A stretch of 64,000 nucleotides of DNA from Serinus canaria. Taxonomy: Eukaryota > Chordata > Aves > Passeriformes > Fringillidae. This document shows, piece after piece, positions 21,664 through 33,730 of the stretch. The position numbers and the translations under genes are program-made. Position 1 is the first letter of the stretch, and the number at the start of each line of letters is the position of its first letter. The notes under the pieces are model-generated. The model had not been told where the DNA came from, ran no database searches, and saw nothing but the letters and a program-made list of their open reading frames with translations. The stretch covers positions 4,067,072 through 4,131,071 of the forward strand of contig NC_066329.1 of NCBI RefSeq assembly GCF_022539315.1. Direction: 5' to 3'.

Positions 21664-24295
21664 TTTCTTTTCTTATTGTCTTTCATGTCTTTCATGACTG
21701 ATATAAAAGTGATGCAGTTTGGTGTGAATGATCTTTGTGGCCTCAAAGGAGGGATTATCACACCTTCCCTGCTGTTTGTGCCTGCAGCAAAAAAGAAGAA
21801 GCCTCTGTGGGTGTTTTTGCTGGAGCTGGCCCAGGGAGAGCAGTGGGGATGCTCAGCAGGATGCTGCTGGGAGCATGGGACTCACTCAGCTCCAGGGGGT
21901 GAGCCAGAGGAGGCAGGAGGAAGAGGAGGCAGGAGGGGTGCCCTGCTGGGGGGCAGCACTGCTCCAGCACTCCTAGTGAGGCACACAGCCTCTCTCCCCA
22001 CTGTGTTAGTCCCTAAGGATGCACTCACTCCTGGCCACAGGCAGTCAGACCAGGACAAGGCAGCTGTCCACCCATGCCACCTGCCCTCCAAGCTTCTCCA
22101 TTTCCACTTGGCAATTCAATCACTTGCACTCATTTTTCTTTTCCCTTTCTTTCTCCTGTGCAGAAACCCAGCCTGTCCATCAGACCTGTCCAGAAGCAGC
22201 ACAGCTGCTCCTGATGGGAGACCCCCCACAGCAGGGCACCTGTGGGCTGCCTGCCACCCACTCAGTGCAGAACATGCCCTGTGCACCCACCCACCACAGC
22301 TGGCTCATCCTGTCCCTTCCCATCCCAGCAGTCTCTGGTCCAGGAGGGGTCTTTTGGGTTCATGGCAAATTTTGCCAATGTTGAAGGGCTGGAAGAGAAG
22401 CAGCAGGCACACAGTGCCCTCAACTCTCCATCAGCACAAGCCTCTCACAGCCCAGCTTGCCCACCTCCACACTGTGGTGTCAGATTTGGGCTCTCACATG
22501 TATTCCCTCTCTAACAGAATGTGTTGGCAGCAGAGGATCATGATCTATTGCCTACCCCACTACAAGTGAGGCAGGAAAGGAACCCAAACATTCCTTATTT
22601 GAAGGTGGATGAAACCACCATAAACCACCATGGCCACAGGGAGGAGAAGGGATGGGTGTCTCTTTGCTGCTGGCAGTGCCCTGAGGCCAGCCCACTCTGC
22701 CACCCTTGCCTGGGGAAGGGATGTCAGTGTGTGGGGATACCATGGAGACCAGTTAATGACTGTCCTTGCCCACAGACAGATCCTGGCACTGTCCACAGAG
22801 GATGGGACAAAGGCACAAAGTATTTGCTGCCTCAGGGAGCAAACTCCCAAACCATGCCCATCCCTCCATCCTGGGCTGCCATGCTGCCTGCCACAGCCAG
22901 ATGCCATCTCATCAGGCCATGACATGTGGCACTTGGTGACACACGCTGCTCGGGGAGCTGAGCCCAGTGACACCCATGCAGTGACAGCAGTCAGGGGGCT
23001 TTGCTGTGCACTTGACATTCCCTGGGTGCTGCCATCCCAGGCACTGCCCTCCCCTGCCCACAGGCTCCTGTGTCCCAGCCCAGCTCCCCTGGGCCTGCAG
23101 CAGTCTCCTGCCACAATGCTTCCATCAATCAGCCCTTCCCTGCAGTAACTCGTCTCAAGAGGAGACAAAAGCAGGAAATTTGTTTCCCTGTGACCTTTCA
23201 GCTGCCAGACCACAGCACCAGACCATCTCCCCACTCAAATGTGTAGTCCCTCACCTCCACGGGATGGACCCCAGCAGTTCCAGCCATTGGTGGCCTTGTG
23301 CAGCCCCTGTGTCCTTCCCAGCTGCCCTGCAAGCAGCAGTGTAAGCAAACTGGGGCTGGACCATGCTAACCAAGCAGTTTTTGGGAATATTTTTTTATCC
23401 TTTATTTTCCTTTGCACATGCAGCTGGGTTGGGTGCTGGATACACAAGCACTTCAGAGGCCCTGAGCACTGAGTGCACTTGGCAGAGCTGCACTGGCAGC
23501 ACTTCCAAGGTCAGAGGATTTGGGATAGCCAACACAGAAACTTTACTACATTCCCTGCTTCAGCCCTAGCTGGCTTCATGTTCCCATCATCTCTACACCC
23601 CTCAGTGAAAAGGCAGCAGCAGCTTCAGGCAGCCAAACCCCCCAAAGAAAAAAGGCTAAAACATCTCTGATGAACCTAAAAGCTGTGAATGTTTCACTGG
23701 CATTGAATGATGAAGGATGGACACCTTGCCTGGAACTGGGAACATCAGGATATGGCATCAGGAGAAACTCCTGCAGCTGCTTGCACCAGGGATGTTCTTG
23801 CTACGTCTCCTGAGTAACAAGCAAAAAGTGCATGGACAGGTTACAGAATATCCCATCCTTCCTCTCCTTTCCTCACCTGGAGGTTCTGGCTGTGCAAGAG
23901 AGGCAGTGGTGGGTCAGGATCCCCGCTCTCCCACATCCCTGCACTGTCTGCCACAGCCACATCACGTGTGCTTCTGCCCTGGGCTCTAGTGAGGGCGATC
24001 TGAGCTGCTCAAAGTGTTTCTAAAATCCACCCTTTGGGCTGAGAAGCTTTTTGGCACCAGCAAAATGAGCCTGTGATTTTCTCTCTTGCTCTCTGGCTTT
24101 GCTTATCTGATTGAAAAAGAAAATGGTCCGACCATTCCCTTGTCCCCCGAGAGGGAGGGGACAGAAAAGACTGTTGTAAAGACATTTCCCAGCAAAAACT
24201 CCAGCAGATGTGTTTATGTAAAGCTCTTTGAAATAGGCACTAAAAATACCTCTTCAAAATTAGGAGATGGGGAATATTGTGAGTACTTCCCACAA

Positions 24296-24314
24296 GCACA
24301 CACACACACACACA
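24296..24314 (+). repeat. (CA)n microsatellite
   Basis: A run of about nine CA units with a trailing AAACACC, in SRRM4 intron 1. Confidence 0.9.
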
Positions 24315-27199
24315 AACACCCAAGGCAGGTTCTTTGCCCACCTCATTCAACCCGTTATTATTAGCAGCAGGAGCCCTGCAGTTTGTTATTGAAAATTATA
24401 ATAGCAAATCACCGAGATATTTTCCTTGATTACACAGACTCCAAGCCAGTTCAATTTTAATCTTCTCCCTGCTATTTTTTTCTGTGTATCAGCAGAGGCA
24501 CCAGCTGCAGAAAGACACGTGGGTTTCTTGAGGCAGTTCAAATGCACAAGAGAAACACAATTCTGTACTATACATTTTTCATAAGATTTTTTGCCAGTTG
24601 TGACTCTCCTCCCCCTCCTGCTCCTGGGAACCCTGTGTCCTGGCACAAGCCTGGATGTGCCTCCTTTTCCTTCTTGCACTCCAGAAAGGTTTAACGACCG
24701 CTCTCAGCACATCCCGGGCCAAAAAAGCAGCTTGGCTCTTTCTTTTCCAGCAGTTGATTTACTATGCATGGTTGGATCAGAACAGAGGAGCTTCCCGGCT
24801 GGAGGAGGCCCCGCTGGCGGCGCAGGATCAGTGCCAGATGCTCCGGGGGATGCTGTAAGGTGGCAGCCCACGGGGAGGGCTGTGTCCCGGGCACCAGCTG
24901 GCAGCGGCGGCGGCTCCTGCTGTGCAGCAGGGGATGGACAATCCCTGCAGAGGAAAGCTCCACGGGGGAAAGCCGTGTCTCCGTGAATCGCCTTCTTAGG
25001 CAGGCTGAAGCACGAGGGTGAGCACAGCCTCTCCCTGCTCCCCACGGCTCGGTCCCCTCCTCCCCAGGGGCACCAGGAGCCCCATCCCCTGTGCCCTTTC
25101 CTTCCCGAGCACCTTGCAGGGCTCCGTGTCCCTTTCCCTCGCTGTCAGCCACCCGGGATGGCTCTGCTGACTGCCTGCCAGCGACAACAGCGAGAAACCT
25201 GAGGAATATGGCACATGGTCACATTGTTTCTAAAGAAAACCTGGACTGCTGCCCCATCTCGAACGGTTTCTGCGACATCTTGTGCCTCCCACGCTGCCGG
25301 CTCGGAGGTCCCTGCGGAGCTTCCTGCCCGTCAGCACCGGCACACTGCCGGGCCAGGCTCGCTCTCAGGGGGACAATCCTGTGCCTTTCCTGTCCTCAAT
25401 TCCTCCTCCTTAGACAAACACCCAGCGGGTTCCCATGTCTGTACAGCAGCCAGTTTTCTCCTCCATCAGGAAATATGACGAGAGGAGCTTTGGTTGTTTC
25501 AGGTGCCCGCAAATGCAGACAGAAGTGCTGAAAGGCTGCTCCATGGCACAGCGATGTGGCATGTCCCTGATCCATTTTTGGGGGGACACCAGGCTCCAAA
25601 GTGACCCAGAGGCCTGGGGCTGAGAGCTTATGCTAAACCACACCATAACCCCACAGCCACTCTCCTCTCAGCTGGCCCCAAACAGCACTCCTGACTCCTT
25701 TCCTTGCCATCACCCCCAGGGAGCCTGCAGCAGGGGTGAGCCGACAGCCAGGCACGGGGGCAACCTGGAATAACCCTTGCAGAGCTTGGGATTAGGAAAA
25801 GTCTGGATCTGAGCTCACATTTCCCATGAAACACTTGCCCACAAGCAGCACAGGGCAAAACCAAGCTGGGCAAAGGTCAGGACCAAGGCACTGGGAGGGA
25901 GCCCAGAGGCTGTGGTTGGGCACTTCTCAACACAGCACGGAGAGCCAGAAGCTGAGGATGATGCTTAATGCTTTAGGAAGGGTTTAACAAAAAAAGAGAA
26001 TTCATGGATGCCCTAGAAAAGAAGTGCTTTGGCACTACCTGCAATATGATCAGGCTGGAGAGCACCTTCACACCCAGAGGCTGCACAGTGCCAGCCTCTG
26101 CCCCTGGGACCATCAGATGTGCCTGCTCCCCCCATTGTCCAAACCCCATGCTATTTGGCACGGCAAACAGCAGTGAAATAGTGAATTTGCCAATAACAAC
26201 TCGTTAAATTTTAATCAAATAGGGAATGGTAAGCACACAGTTACCCAAAGCTCCTGGGAGCACTGAGAGATCACTTTAAAATAAATTAGTAATTAGGCAC
26301 TTTGGAAGCAGCAAGGAGGTGGCTGGAGAAGATCCACTTGGAGCAGCAATGATTTCTTTGCCACTCACATAAAGTTCTGGGCAGGGTCTGGTGAGGGGGG
26401 GGTTCCCTGGCCACCCTTCTCTTCGGGACTGGTCTCCTGAACATCCAGCCCCCTGTGGTGTACAGGGCTGCACTTCCAGGGCCACCCTGGGGCTGGGAGG
26501 GCTCCATGACACCGTGAAGAGCAGATGTCCCCACACAGAGAAGCGTGGGCAGAAATTACCTCCTGTGGAAAGGAATTAACCAACAGATTTCTGCTGCTGA
26601 GCAGCAAGCCTGCAAGGATCCCAGCCCAGCAGGGGATGTGGAAAGTGGACTTTAAACTCCCACCCTCACTTACTGACAGGGGTTTTTTATGGCCAAAAAG
26701 GGCCTTTGCTTCCATGTGTGTGCAGTGACAGCTGAGCTGGGAAGCTCCTGAACTGCAGCTTCATGGGTGGGAGTGTTTGGTTTGACTCCAATCCTCTTTC
26801 CCTGTAACACCCCCTGGTCCTGTGGGAAACACCTCAGTGGTCAGGCTGCCTGCCTAGGAAGGACTGGTGAGGAGGTTTTGAGTAAAGAAGAGTTTCTGGA
26901 AGGGAAGACAGGGCCTTTTCTCCTCCCACTGTGCTCCAAGGTAGAAAAGGCTGGTATAGCTGTGCCATCCCTGCCACACACAGGGCTGTGGGGTGCTCAG
27001 TGCTCTGTGGGAGTCAGAGCCAGAAAGAAACCTCCTGTCTGCTCTCAGGTCTCCAGCCATCCACACCACACTGCAACTCTGGCCACTGTTTTAAATCCCA
27101 AAAAAGAAAAAAAAATGGGATTTTTTTGGCTTGCTGCTTTCTAGGGGGAAGATTTGGAAGAGGCAGGTGAGTCCCTGTGGCAGACCCTGCCAGGACAGG

Positions 27200-28240
27200 C
27201 TGCAGAAAATCAGAATTTCAGTTTCCATCCCATCCATCTTTAATTGGGTGTAATAATAATTTTATTGCTCGCTGGGATTTGTGAGGCTGAACTAATATTT
27301 GTAAAATGCTTTGCTATCCTCAGCTGAAAGGCAATCTAGAGTGGCAAAGCCCTGGTGTTATTCACATTTGGATAATCCAGAATTATTCATAAACAAAATC
27401 AAGATTATGCAAATATATTCATTAGTTCTCAGAATACCTCCAGGAAAATAGGGGAATTAGTTTTGTTAACAATTATGTATTATGTAAGTGTGTGTCTAAG
27501 CACGCACAGCCCCAGTGCTGGGGCACATTCACCTGGGACTCATCCTGGGATCCCAGAGGGCTGGAGAACAAAGGTTTGGCCTGTACAAAGCTACCAGCTC
27601 AATTTTGGGATATCCTGATTCCCCACAGCAAATGCCAGCAAACAGCACAGAGCCCTGTGCCCTGCCAGGGTCCCCCTGGCTGCCCCACTGGCACCCCCAG
27701 TGTCCCCTCTGTACCCTCAGAGACAGCCCACGTGTGAGCACCATCACCTTACCCCCCAAACCAGCCTTCCCTACCCAAATGAAGGCTTCCACAGTACATG
27801 CAGGGCCAAGAGGCTGTGGATTTGGGATCTGAAGGCAGCCCCCTCACCCAGGGCCTGCTCTTTGTGCCCAGCACAAGCCCTCACATGATGCCAGCTTGTG
27901 CCCAGCCTGGCTTTCTGCAGTGTCTGACCGCGTGTTTGGGATGTGCTGGGAAATGGGAGATAAAGGTGCAGGGAAAATACTGCATGGTTTAATTAATGCC
28001 ACATGCCTTTCACTCTATAGGTTGTGTGGATGGTTAATTATTTTTATAAAGAAAATAATTAGTCCCAATCAAGGCAGAAGCTCTCCAGAATTACAGCTCA
28101 TTAACCGCTCTCACATTTTTCTGTTCTATAAAAAGTCATGTGGTGCTGATGAAGATTATAGACCCTTGGAATCAGCATTAAATACAAATTCAGACAGTGT
28201 TACCATCCTATTACCATCAACTGCATCGACTTGGCTTCAG
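27200..28240. other. AT-rich blocks in SRRM4 intron 1, candidate conserved elements
   Basis: Two AT-rich stretches (about 27200-27500 and 27975-28240) are dense in homeodomain cores (TTAATTG, TAATAATAATTTTATTG, TTTAATTAATG, TTAATTATTTTTATAAAG), separated by GC-rich sequence. There is no coding potential and no repeat family. Enhancer function is an inference. Confidence 0.3.
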
Positions 28241-31200
28241 TAATTGCAGCTGGAGATGAAGGGCAGGAATTTCTGCTCCACACAATCTCTGGAAACAAGC
28301 ACCCTGCCCATCAGTTTGCCGCAAACAATGTGACACCAAGCCCTGACTGGGCTGAGTGCAGCCCTGAGGAGATGACAGCCACCAAGGAGACAGGGGAAAG
28401 CTTTGTTGGGCATGTGAAGAAGAGGAGTGCTCAGGGTTGCTTCAGCTCCTGTTTGCAGTGGGGCTGCTCCTGCAGACAGCAGGAGGCACCCTGAATCTGC
28501 CCTTTGGCAAAGCCACCAGTCCAGTGGATGCAAAGGGCCAGGAAATGCAGAGGGGACAAGGAGCAACCTTTAAGCACTGGGATTATCCTCATGGGACATG
28601 GGGAAAATAGGGCATGGGGGGATGCTCTTGCTGGGGGTGGGGAAGCATCTGCAAGCATCTCCCTCTGGCTGTGCTAGTCCAGGCACTGGTCCAGTTCTAT
28701 TGAACGTGGCAGAGACCTCGCTCAAAGCCTAATTGAAAGAAATCACAGCACATTAAAGGGAGTTCAGGTCAAATCAATACCAAAGTGCTGGGGAGGGTGA
28801 GCAGGGGGAGCAGGGCACTGGCTGAGTCCCAGTGCCAGCTCTGCAGGCAGGGCACAGGCTGTGTGCCAGGGGCTCCACTGCCTGCTCTTCCATTATGGGC
28901 AGGCAAGATGACACTTCTGTCCTCTGCCCCATGCAGGACAAACCTGGCAGCAACACAGGCTGAGGGCTGGCTGTGGCAGCCAGCAGTGGGGAGGGGTGGG
29001 GGAGCCACAGGTCCTCAGGATCCTGCTTTTTAGTTTCCATTACTCAGGGATGGATGTGCCTTGGGTGGCATTCACAGCCCAGAGAGCAGGCAGCCAGCCC
29101 TTTGGACCACGAGCCTCCACTGCAAAGTTAACCCACCCATCCCCATGGCAGAGCTCCTGTGCACAGGGCCCTTGGGCATCTGAGCCCTCTTGGGGGGATG
29201 AGGAAATTGGGGCTCTGGATAGAAAAAAGCACTTGTGGTGAACTCCTGAGGCAATGGGGGAGTAACTACTGCCACAAGGCAGCACAGAGCAGGAGCTAAA
29301 CCTTCCACTGGCATGTGCTGCCAGCGTTGTGCCTTTGGCTCTGGCCCTGCAGGTGCAGAGATGCTCCTCACTCACAGTGAGGGCAGGGATACAGACAGGG
29401 ACCTTGGCAGCCTGGAATCACCAAAACATCCAAATCCCCTCCAAAAGACATGAAGAATATCCTTCACCTTCACTGGCTGCTGACCCACACGTGGGAAGTG
29501 TTTGGGAGAGCACAAGGACTGGTTCAAAACCACACCAACAACTCCTCCAGCCACTAGACAGAACTGAATCCCTTCATTTGGGGATGTCCAGGGATCCTAG
29601 GGGAGATGCACCCAACACATCCTGTGCCCTGCAGAGCTCAGCCCCACACAGGGACTCCCAGGGGCCAGAGGAGGTCACCAGGAGACCAAGATTAGGAGAC
29701 ACAGGGCACAGCCAGGCCCACAGCCCGTGGGTTCCACTGCTCCCCAGCAGGTCAGGCTGCAAACCTCCCCATTTCAGGGGTTACACCACAGCTCCCTTTG
29801 TTCCTCCTCCACTGGTGGTGCCCACCCAGACCCCCTGCACCTCCCTCTCCGTGGCATTATCCTCCTGCCCCTCTGCTCTGCTGCCCAGCACCATCACCCT
29901 CTAACCCTGCCAAGGCAAGGCTGATGGACAGACAAAAGCAGACATGGAGTAGAGGTGAGGGATAACCACAGAGGCTGTCCCACACACAGGGAAGGGCAGG
30001 TGACACATGACAAGATTTGTTGCTTTGGGGTTTTATTGTCTGCAAGTTGCCAGTCTTGGAATTTTCTGGAGAAAAAAAGCCCCATCCCTTCAAAGAAGTG
30101 CTGAAGCCAGTTGTCTTGCTTGTCCCAATCATAACAATTCTGACCAGGCTCTGATCAGAGCAGGGGGGTTTGAAGAGGGCAAATGCTTTATGGGAAATAA
30201 GTTCTCTGAGTTAAAGCACCAGCCTCAGGAGTAGATCTGCCCAAATCCCAAACTGCCTCCTGCACCCTCTGGGCCACAGCCATGTGCATGCCCTGGCAGA
30301 GCAGCGTTCCTCTGCTGGCTGCAGCTGATGGAGCTGTGGAGAATAAGTGCTGTTATATTTACATGCTCTTACAGACTGGTGTTACACTTGCACAGCTTTG
30401 GTGGGCAAGGGATTGTAGGGCAGCTCCAGCTGACCCACAGATTAATGCAGCAGGAGCTCTTTAACTGTGAAATCTCTCTTAATGCAAAAATATTTCTCTT
30501 GCTGGGCAGTAGCTAATTCTTCATCCTGACAGTAATGTAGCTGAAATCCCAGGCTCCTGCCCCACTCTGTTCCAGTCACCCTCCAACACACGTGGGCACA
30601 GAGATAAATCCAATACAACCAGCCCATTGCCAAAGTGCCATCAAGTTCCTGCTGGAATTTGATATTAGTGGCAGTGCAAACCCATTTTCTCATCGCTGCC
30701 TGTGGGTCTCAGAGCATTTCAGCCAACCTGTGGGCTGCGAGACGGGCACCTGACCCCAGGCCTGGAACCCAGCAGCAGAAAACCCCCACAGACCACACCA
30801 GCAAGTGACAGCCTCCCCTGCCCCAGGGAGGAGAGAGAAGAGCAGCCCCACAGGCAGCAGGACCCTGCCCACAGTGTCCCCTCTGCCCACCCAGGGGTGA
30901 ACGAGGAGATGCCCCCAGGTGGGGCTGGGCAGCAGCTGCTTCTTCTTCCATTAATGACGAGACATAAATTAAACATGCAGAGTTAAACAGGTCATCAGTG
31001 GAGCCCCAGCCTCGCTGCCTCCAGACCAGAGACTCATTTCAGCCCGCCTCAAACACCAGCACAGTTTTTAATAGAGTTTATTTTGCCACTTGCATTATTT
31101 TTTGTAAGCCCTTCCTGCAGTCCCTGCTGCGTTGGCAGGGAAAGCGTTCCCGCCGCGTGCGAAAGAAATGGCTATTTTTAAACTGCCCGTGTTTGTCAGC

Positions 31201-32202
31201 GCTTTCAGCTCAAGTGCCTGGTGGAGGAGGCAGTTTTGCAGCACCCGGTGTCCCACAGAGGGTCCTGTGGCCTTTGCCAGGAGATGGTGGCACAGACGTG
31301 GGCACTGTGCCTGGCCACGCTGCCGGGAGCACGGTCCAGCCCGCTCACCCCCGGCGTGTGCCAGATCCACACCAAAGCCCTGTCCGGGATGCTGTGCTGC
31401 TGGGACCCACCACTGCCACCAGATTTCAGGCATCACAACCTCTGTGCCTTTGCAGACACGTAGGAAATCATCAAGCAAGGCTGCAAACACAAGCTGGCTC
31501 CCTTTCGCCATGCCCTTTGCTGGGAATGCCAATCCAGGCATCAAACCCAGGCCTGTGTTCCAGCTGATGGCACCACCAGGGATCTGGGGCCAGAGGAGGA
31601 CCCAAGGGAGTGAGAGCTGTGTGTGGGTCACAGCAAACTCAGAACAGCAAAGAGCCTCTGGGGGCTCATGCCAGAGCAGGGGCTGTGGCAAAAGCCCTGG
31701 CACCCTCTGCAGCTGAAACACTGGTGGGATTTTCTGACCTGAGTCAGGCTTTGGAGTCATGAACAGGTTTCAGTGCCCATAGGTAGAAAATGAAAAACAA
31801 AAAAAAAAAAAAAGGGAAAAAAAAAGGAGAGAAAAGGAAAGGGTGGTCATGCATGAAATTATTTCATTTCAGTGACGCAGGGGGTGCATTTGATAAGTCC
31901 AGCTTATAGAGAAATGGAGGTATAGAAAGGTACAGCCACCAGCCATGTTGATGTGGGTAAGAATGGGGCTGAGCAGAGAAAAATCAGGCCAGGGAAATAT
32001 CCCAAGTCCAGGGAGCCTGGTGAGAGAAGGGACCCCCGACAGACCACAGAGGCACTTTCTGGGGTCAAGCTGCAGCAGCACAGGCTGTCCCAGATGATGG
32101 GGCAGGACGGTGACAGCACGGAGACACGAGCAGCCACAGGACCTGGTGCTGGGCAGAAGCTCCTTAGCAATCCCTGTCATCAAGGTCATCACTGCTATTT
32201 AT

Positions 32203-32228
32203 TATTTAGGGCCTCACAGCCCTAAATA
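32203..32228. repeat. Inverted repeat TATTTAGGGC / GCCCTAAATA
   Basis: The two 10-bp arms are perfect, with a 6-nt loop (CTCACA). The flanks are A/T-rich and resemble MEF2-type sites (CTATTTATTATTTAG). It lies in SRRM4 intron 1. Confidence 0.7.
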
Positions 32229-33099
32229 TTCATTAGCAGGGCTTTGTGGGAGGGGTGTGAACACGTGCATGGGGTTCAAGTGTCCTGCTCTCCTGCCTCT
32301 CCAGGGATGGGATGAAAGCAGGGATGGGGACTGGCTGGAGTTGGTGCTGCTACCTGAGCCAGGCAAGGATGAACTGCAGCCCTGCAAGACCCTAAACTGT
32401 CATATTTCACCCTGGCCTGGTTCTCTACACTCCATGAAACAGCCTCACATGAGTGCTGGGATGCTGCTGAGGCAGGGAGGGGACCCCATGGTCAGCACAG
32501 ACCCCACAGTGCTACCCTCACAAACCCAGCACCGCCAACATCTGCAGACAGGGGCCTGCCTGGCAGCCAGGCCAATGTCTTCAGTGGATTTGATCAAGGG
32601 TGAAATAAAATATTTCTACAAAACCATCCTCCAGTCAGCCAGTGGAATTGTCCTCCCTTTTGCTTCCTTCCACCTGATTTCATCCCTCATCTAAAGAGAT
32701 TGGATACGGTGCTTCCCTGGCACAGCGGGGACACCACAGGCTCCCCCTTGGCCAGAGCTGGGGCAGAAGCAAATCTCAGCTTTAGGGAGACCCTTGTCCT
32801 GTGTTTCCTCAGCAGCTGCTGTGGCCCTTCACTCTCAGCAGAAGGGCCACGTGGTGCCCATGATCTTTCTGGTGAGTGTGGGAGCTGGACCCATGGTTTG
32901 GGCCCCAAGCACAGCTCAGCAAAGCTCTCAAGTGGACTTTTACAGGTGAGAAATTACCTGTCTCCAAAATCACAGTATTTCCCAGCAGAGAGGCCAGCAG
33001 GGTCACGGTGCCCAGCACCAGTCCAGAGCAGAGGCAGATGGACAGGGCCGGGGGAAAGGAGGAGGATGAGGATGATGAAGGCTCTGCGAGCAGCAGGGA

Positions 33100-33730
33100 G
33101 TGGGTCCTGCGGCCGTTCCCAGCTCTTCCCCTCACTCAGCTGCCCCCAGCCCCCCGGCAGTTCCGAGCTGCCTAATTAGCTCTCCCTGCTCCCAGCGCAG
33201 TCCAGCTGGAGCCGGAGGGCAGGGGCAGACAAAAGCCTCGCTATTGACAGCCCCTCCGAGGAAGGGGCTTTTCTTCTCCCCCTCGCTTTTCTTTTCAAGC
33301 CCCTCTCCCCCCGCCTTGGGCCGGGGCCACGGGCTCATTAGCACCCGGGCTCGCTGGATGGAGGCAGCAGATGGCAGCCAGGCGGCTGGCGCGGCCGGCC
33401 CCGCCGCCGCCTCTTCCCGCGGAACAGATGCCCGGCCAGCGAGGGGGAGGATTAACGGGACTGGGGGGGCAGCGGCACGGCAGGGCTGCCAGCGGGGCTT
33501 CCTCCCGGCAGCACACCGCACATCCCTGCCGAGGGGCTGCCGGCCCGATGGGGACTCGCGGCCGCCAAAGGAAGCCAGAGGTTGGGATGGCCAAAAGTCG
33601 CTGCAAAGGCCACAGGAGAACCGCAGCTGCTTTGTGCGCTCGCTGGGGTACCGAGACCTCCGACACTGCCAAGCCGTGGCTGCTCCTGCCTTATCCCAGT
33701 GTAGCGGGGAGGACACGTCACTCTTGTCCA
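33100..33730. promoter_or_regulatory. CpG-rich patch in SRRM4 intron 1
   Basis: This is a second dense CpG cluster (GCGGCCGGCCCCGCCGCCGC around 33390) about 4.2-4.8 kb inside the gene. Open frames on both strands here follow from the high GC content. It may be an alternative promoter or an enhancer with an unmethylated core. A weaker patch follows at about 35700-36060. Confidence 0.35.

Noticed and set aside
21676..22569. 297-codon open frame on the plus strand in SRRM4 intron 1
   Set aside because: It begins next to a (TA)n array and shows no domain, no conserved-looking segment and no plausible promoter. GC-rich intron sequence gives such frames by chance.
24780..25000. GC-rich patch as an extra SRRM4 exon
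   Set aside because: No frame there matches SRRM4 and the exon 1-2 junction is already in phase without it.
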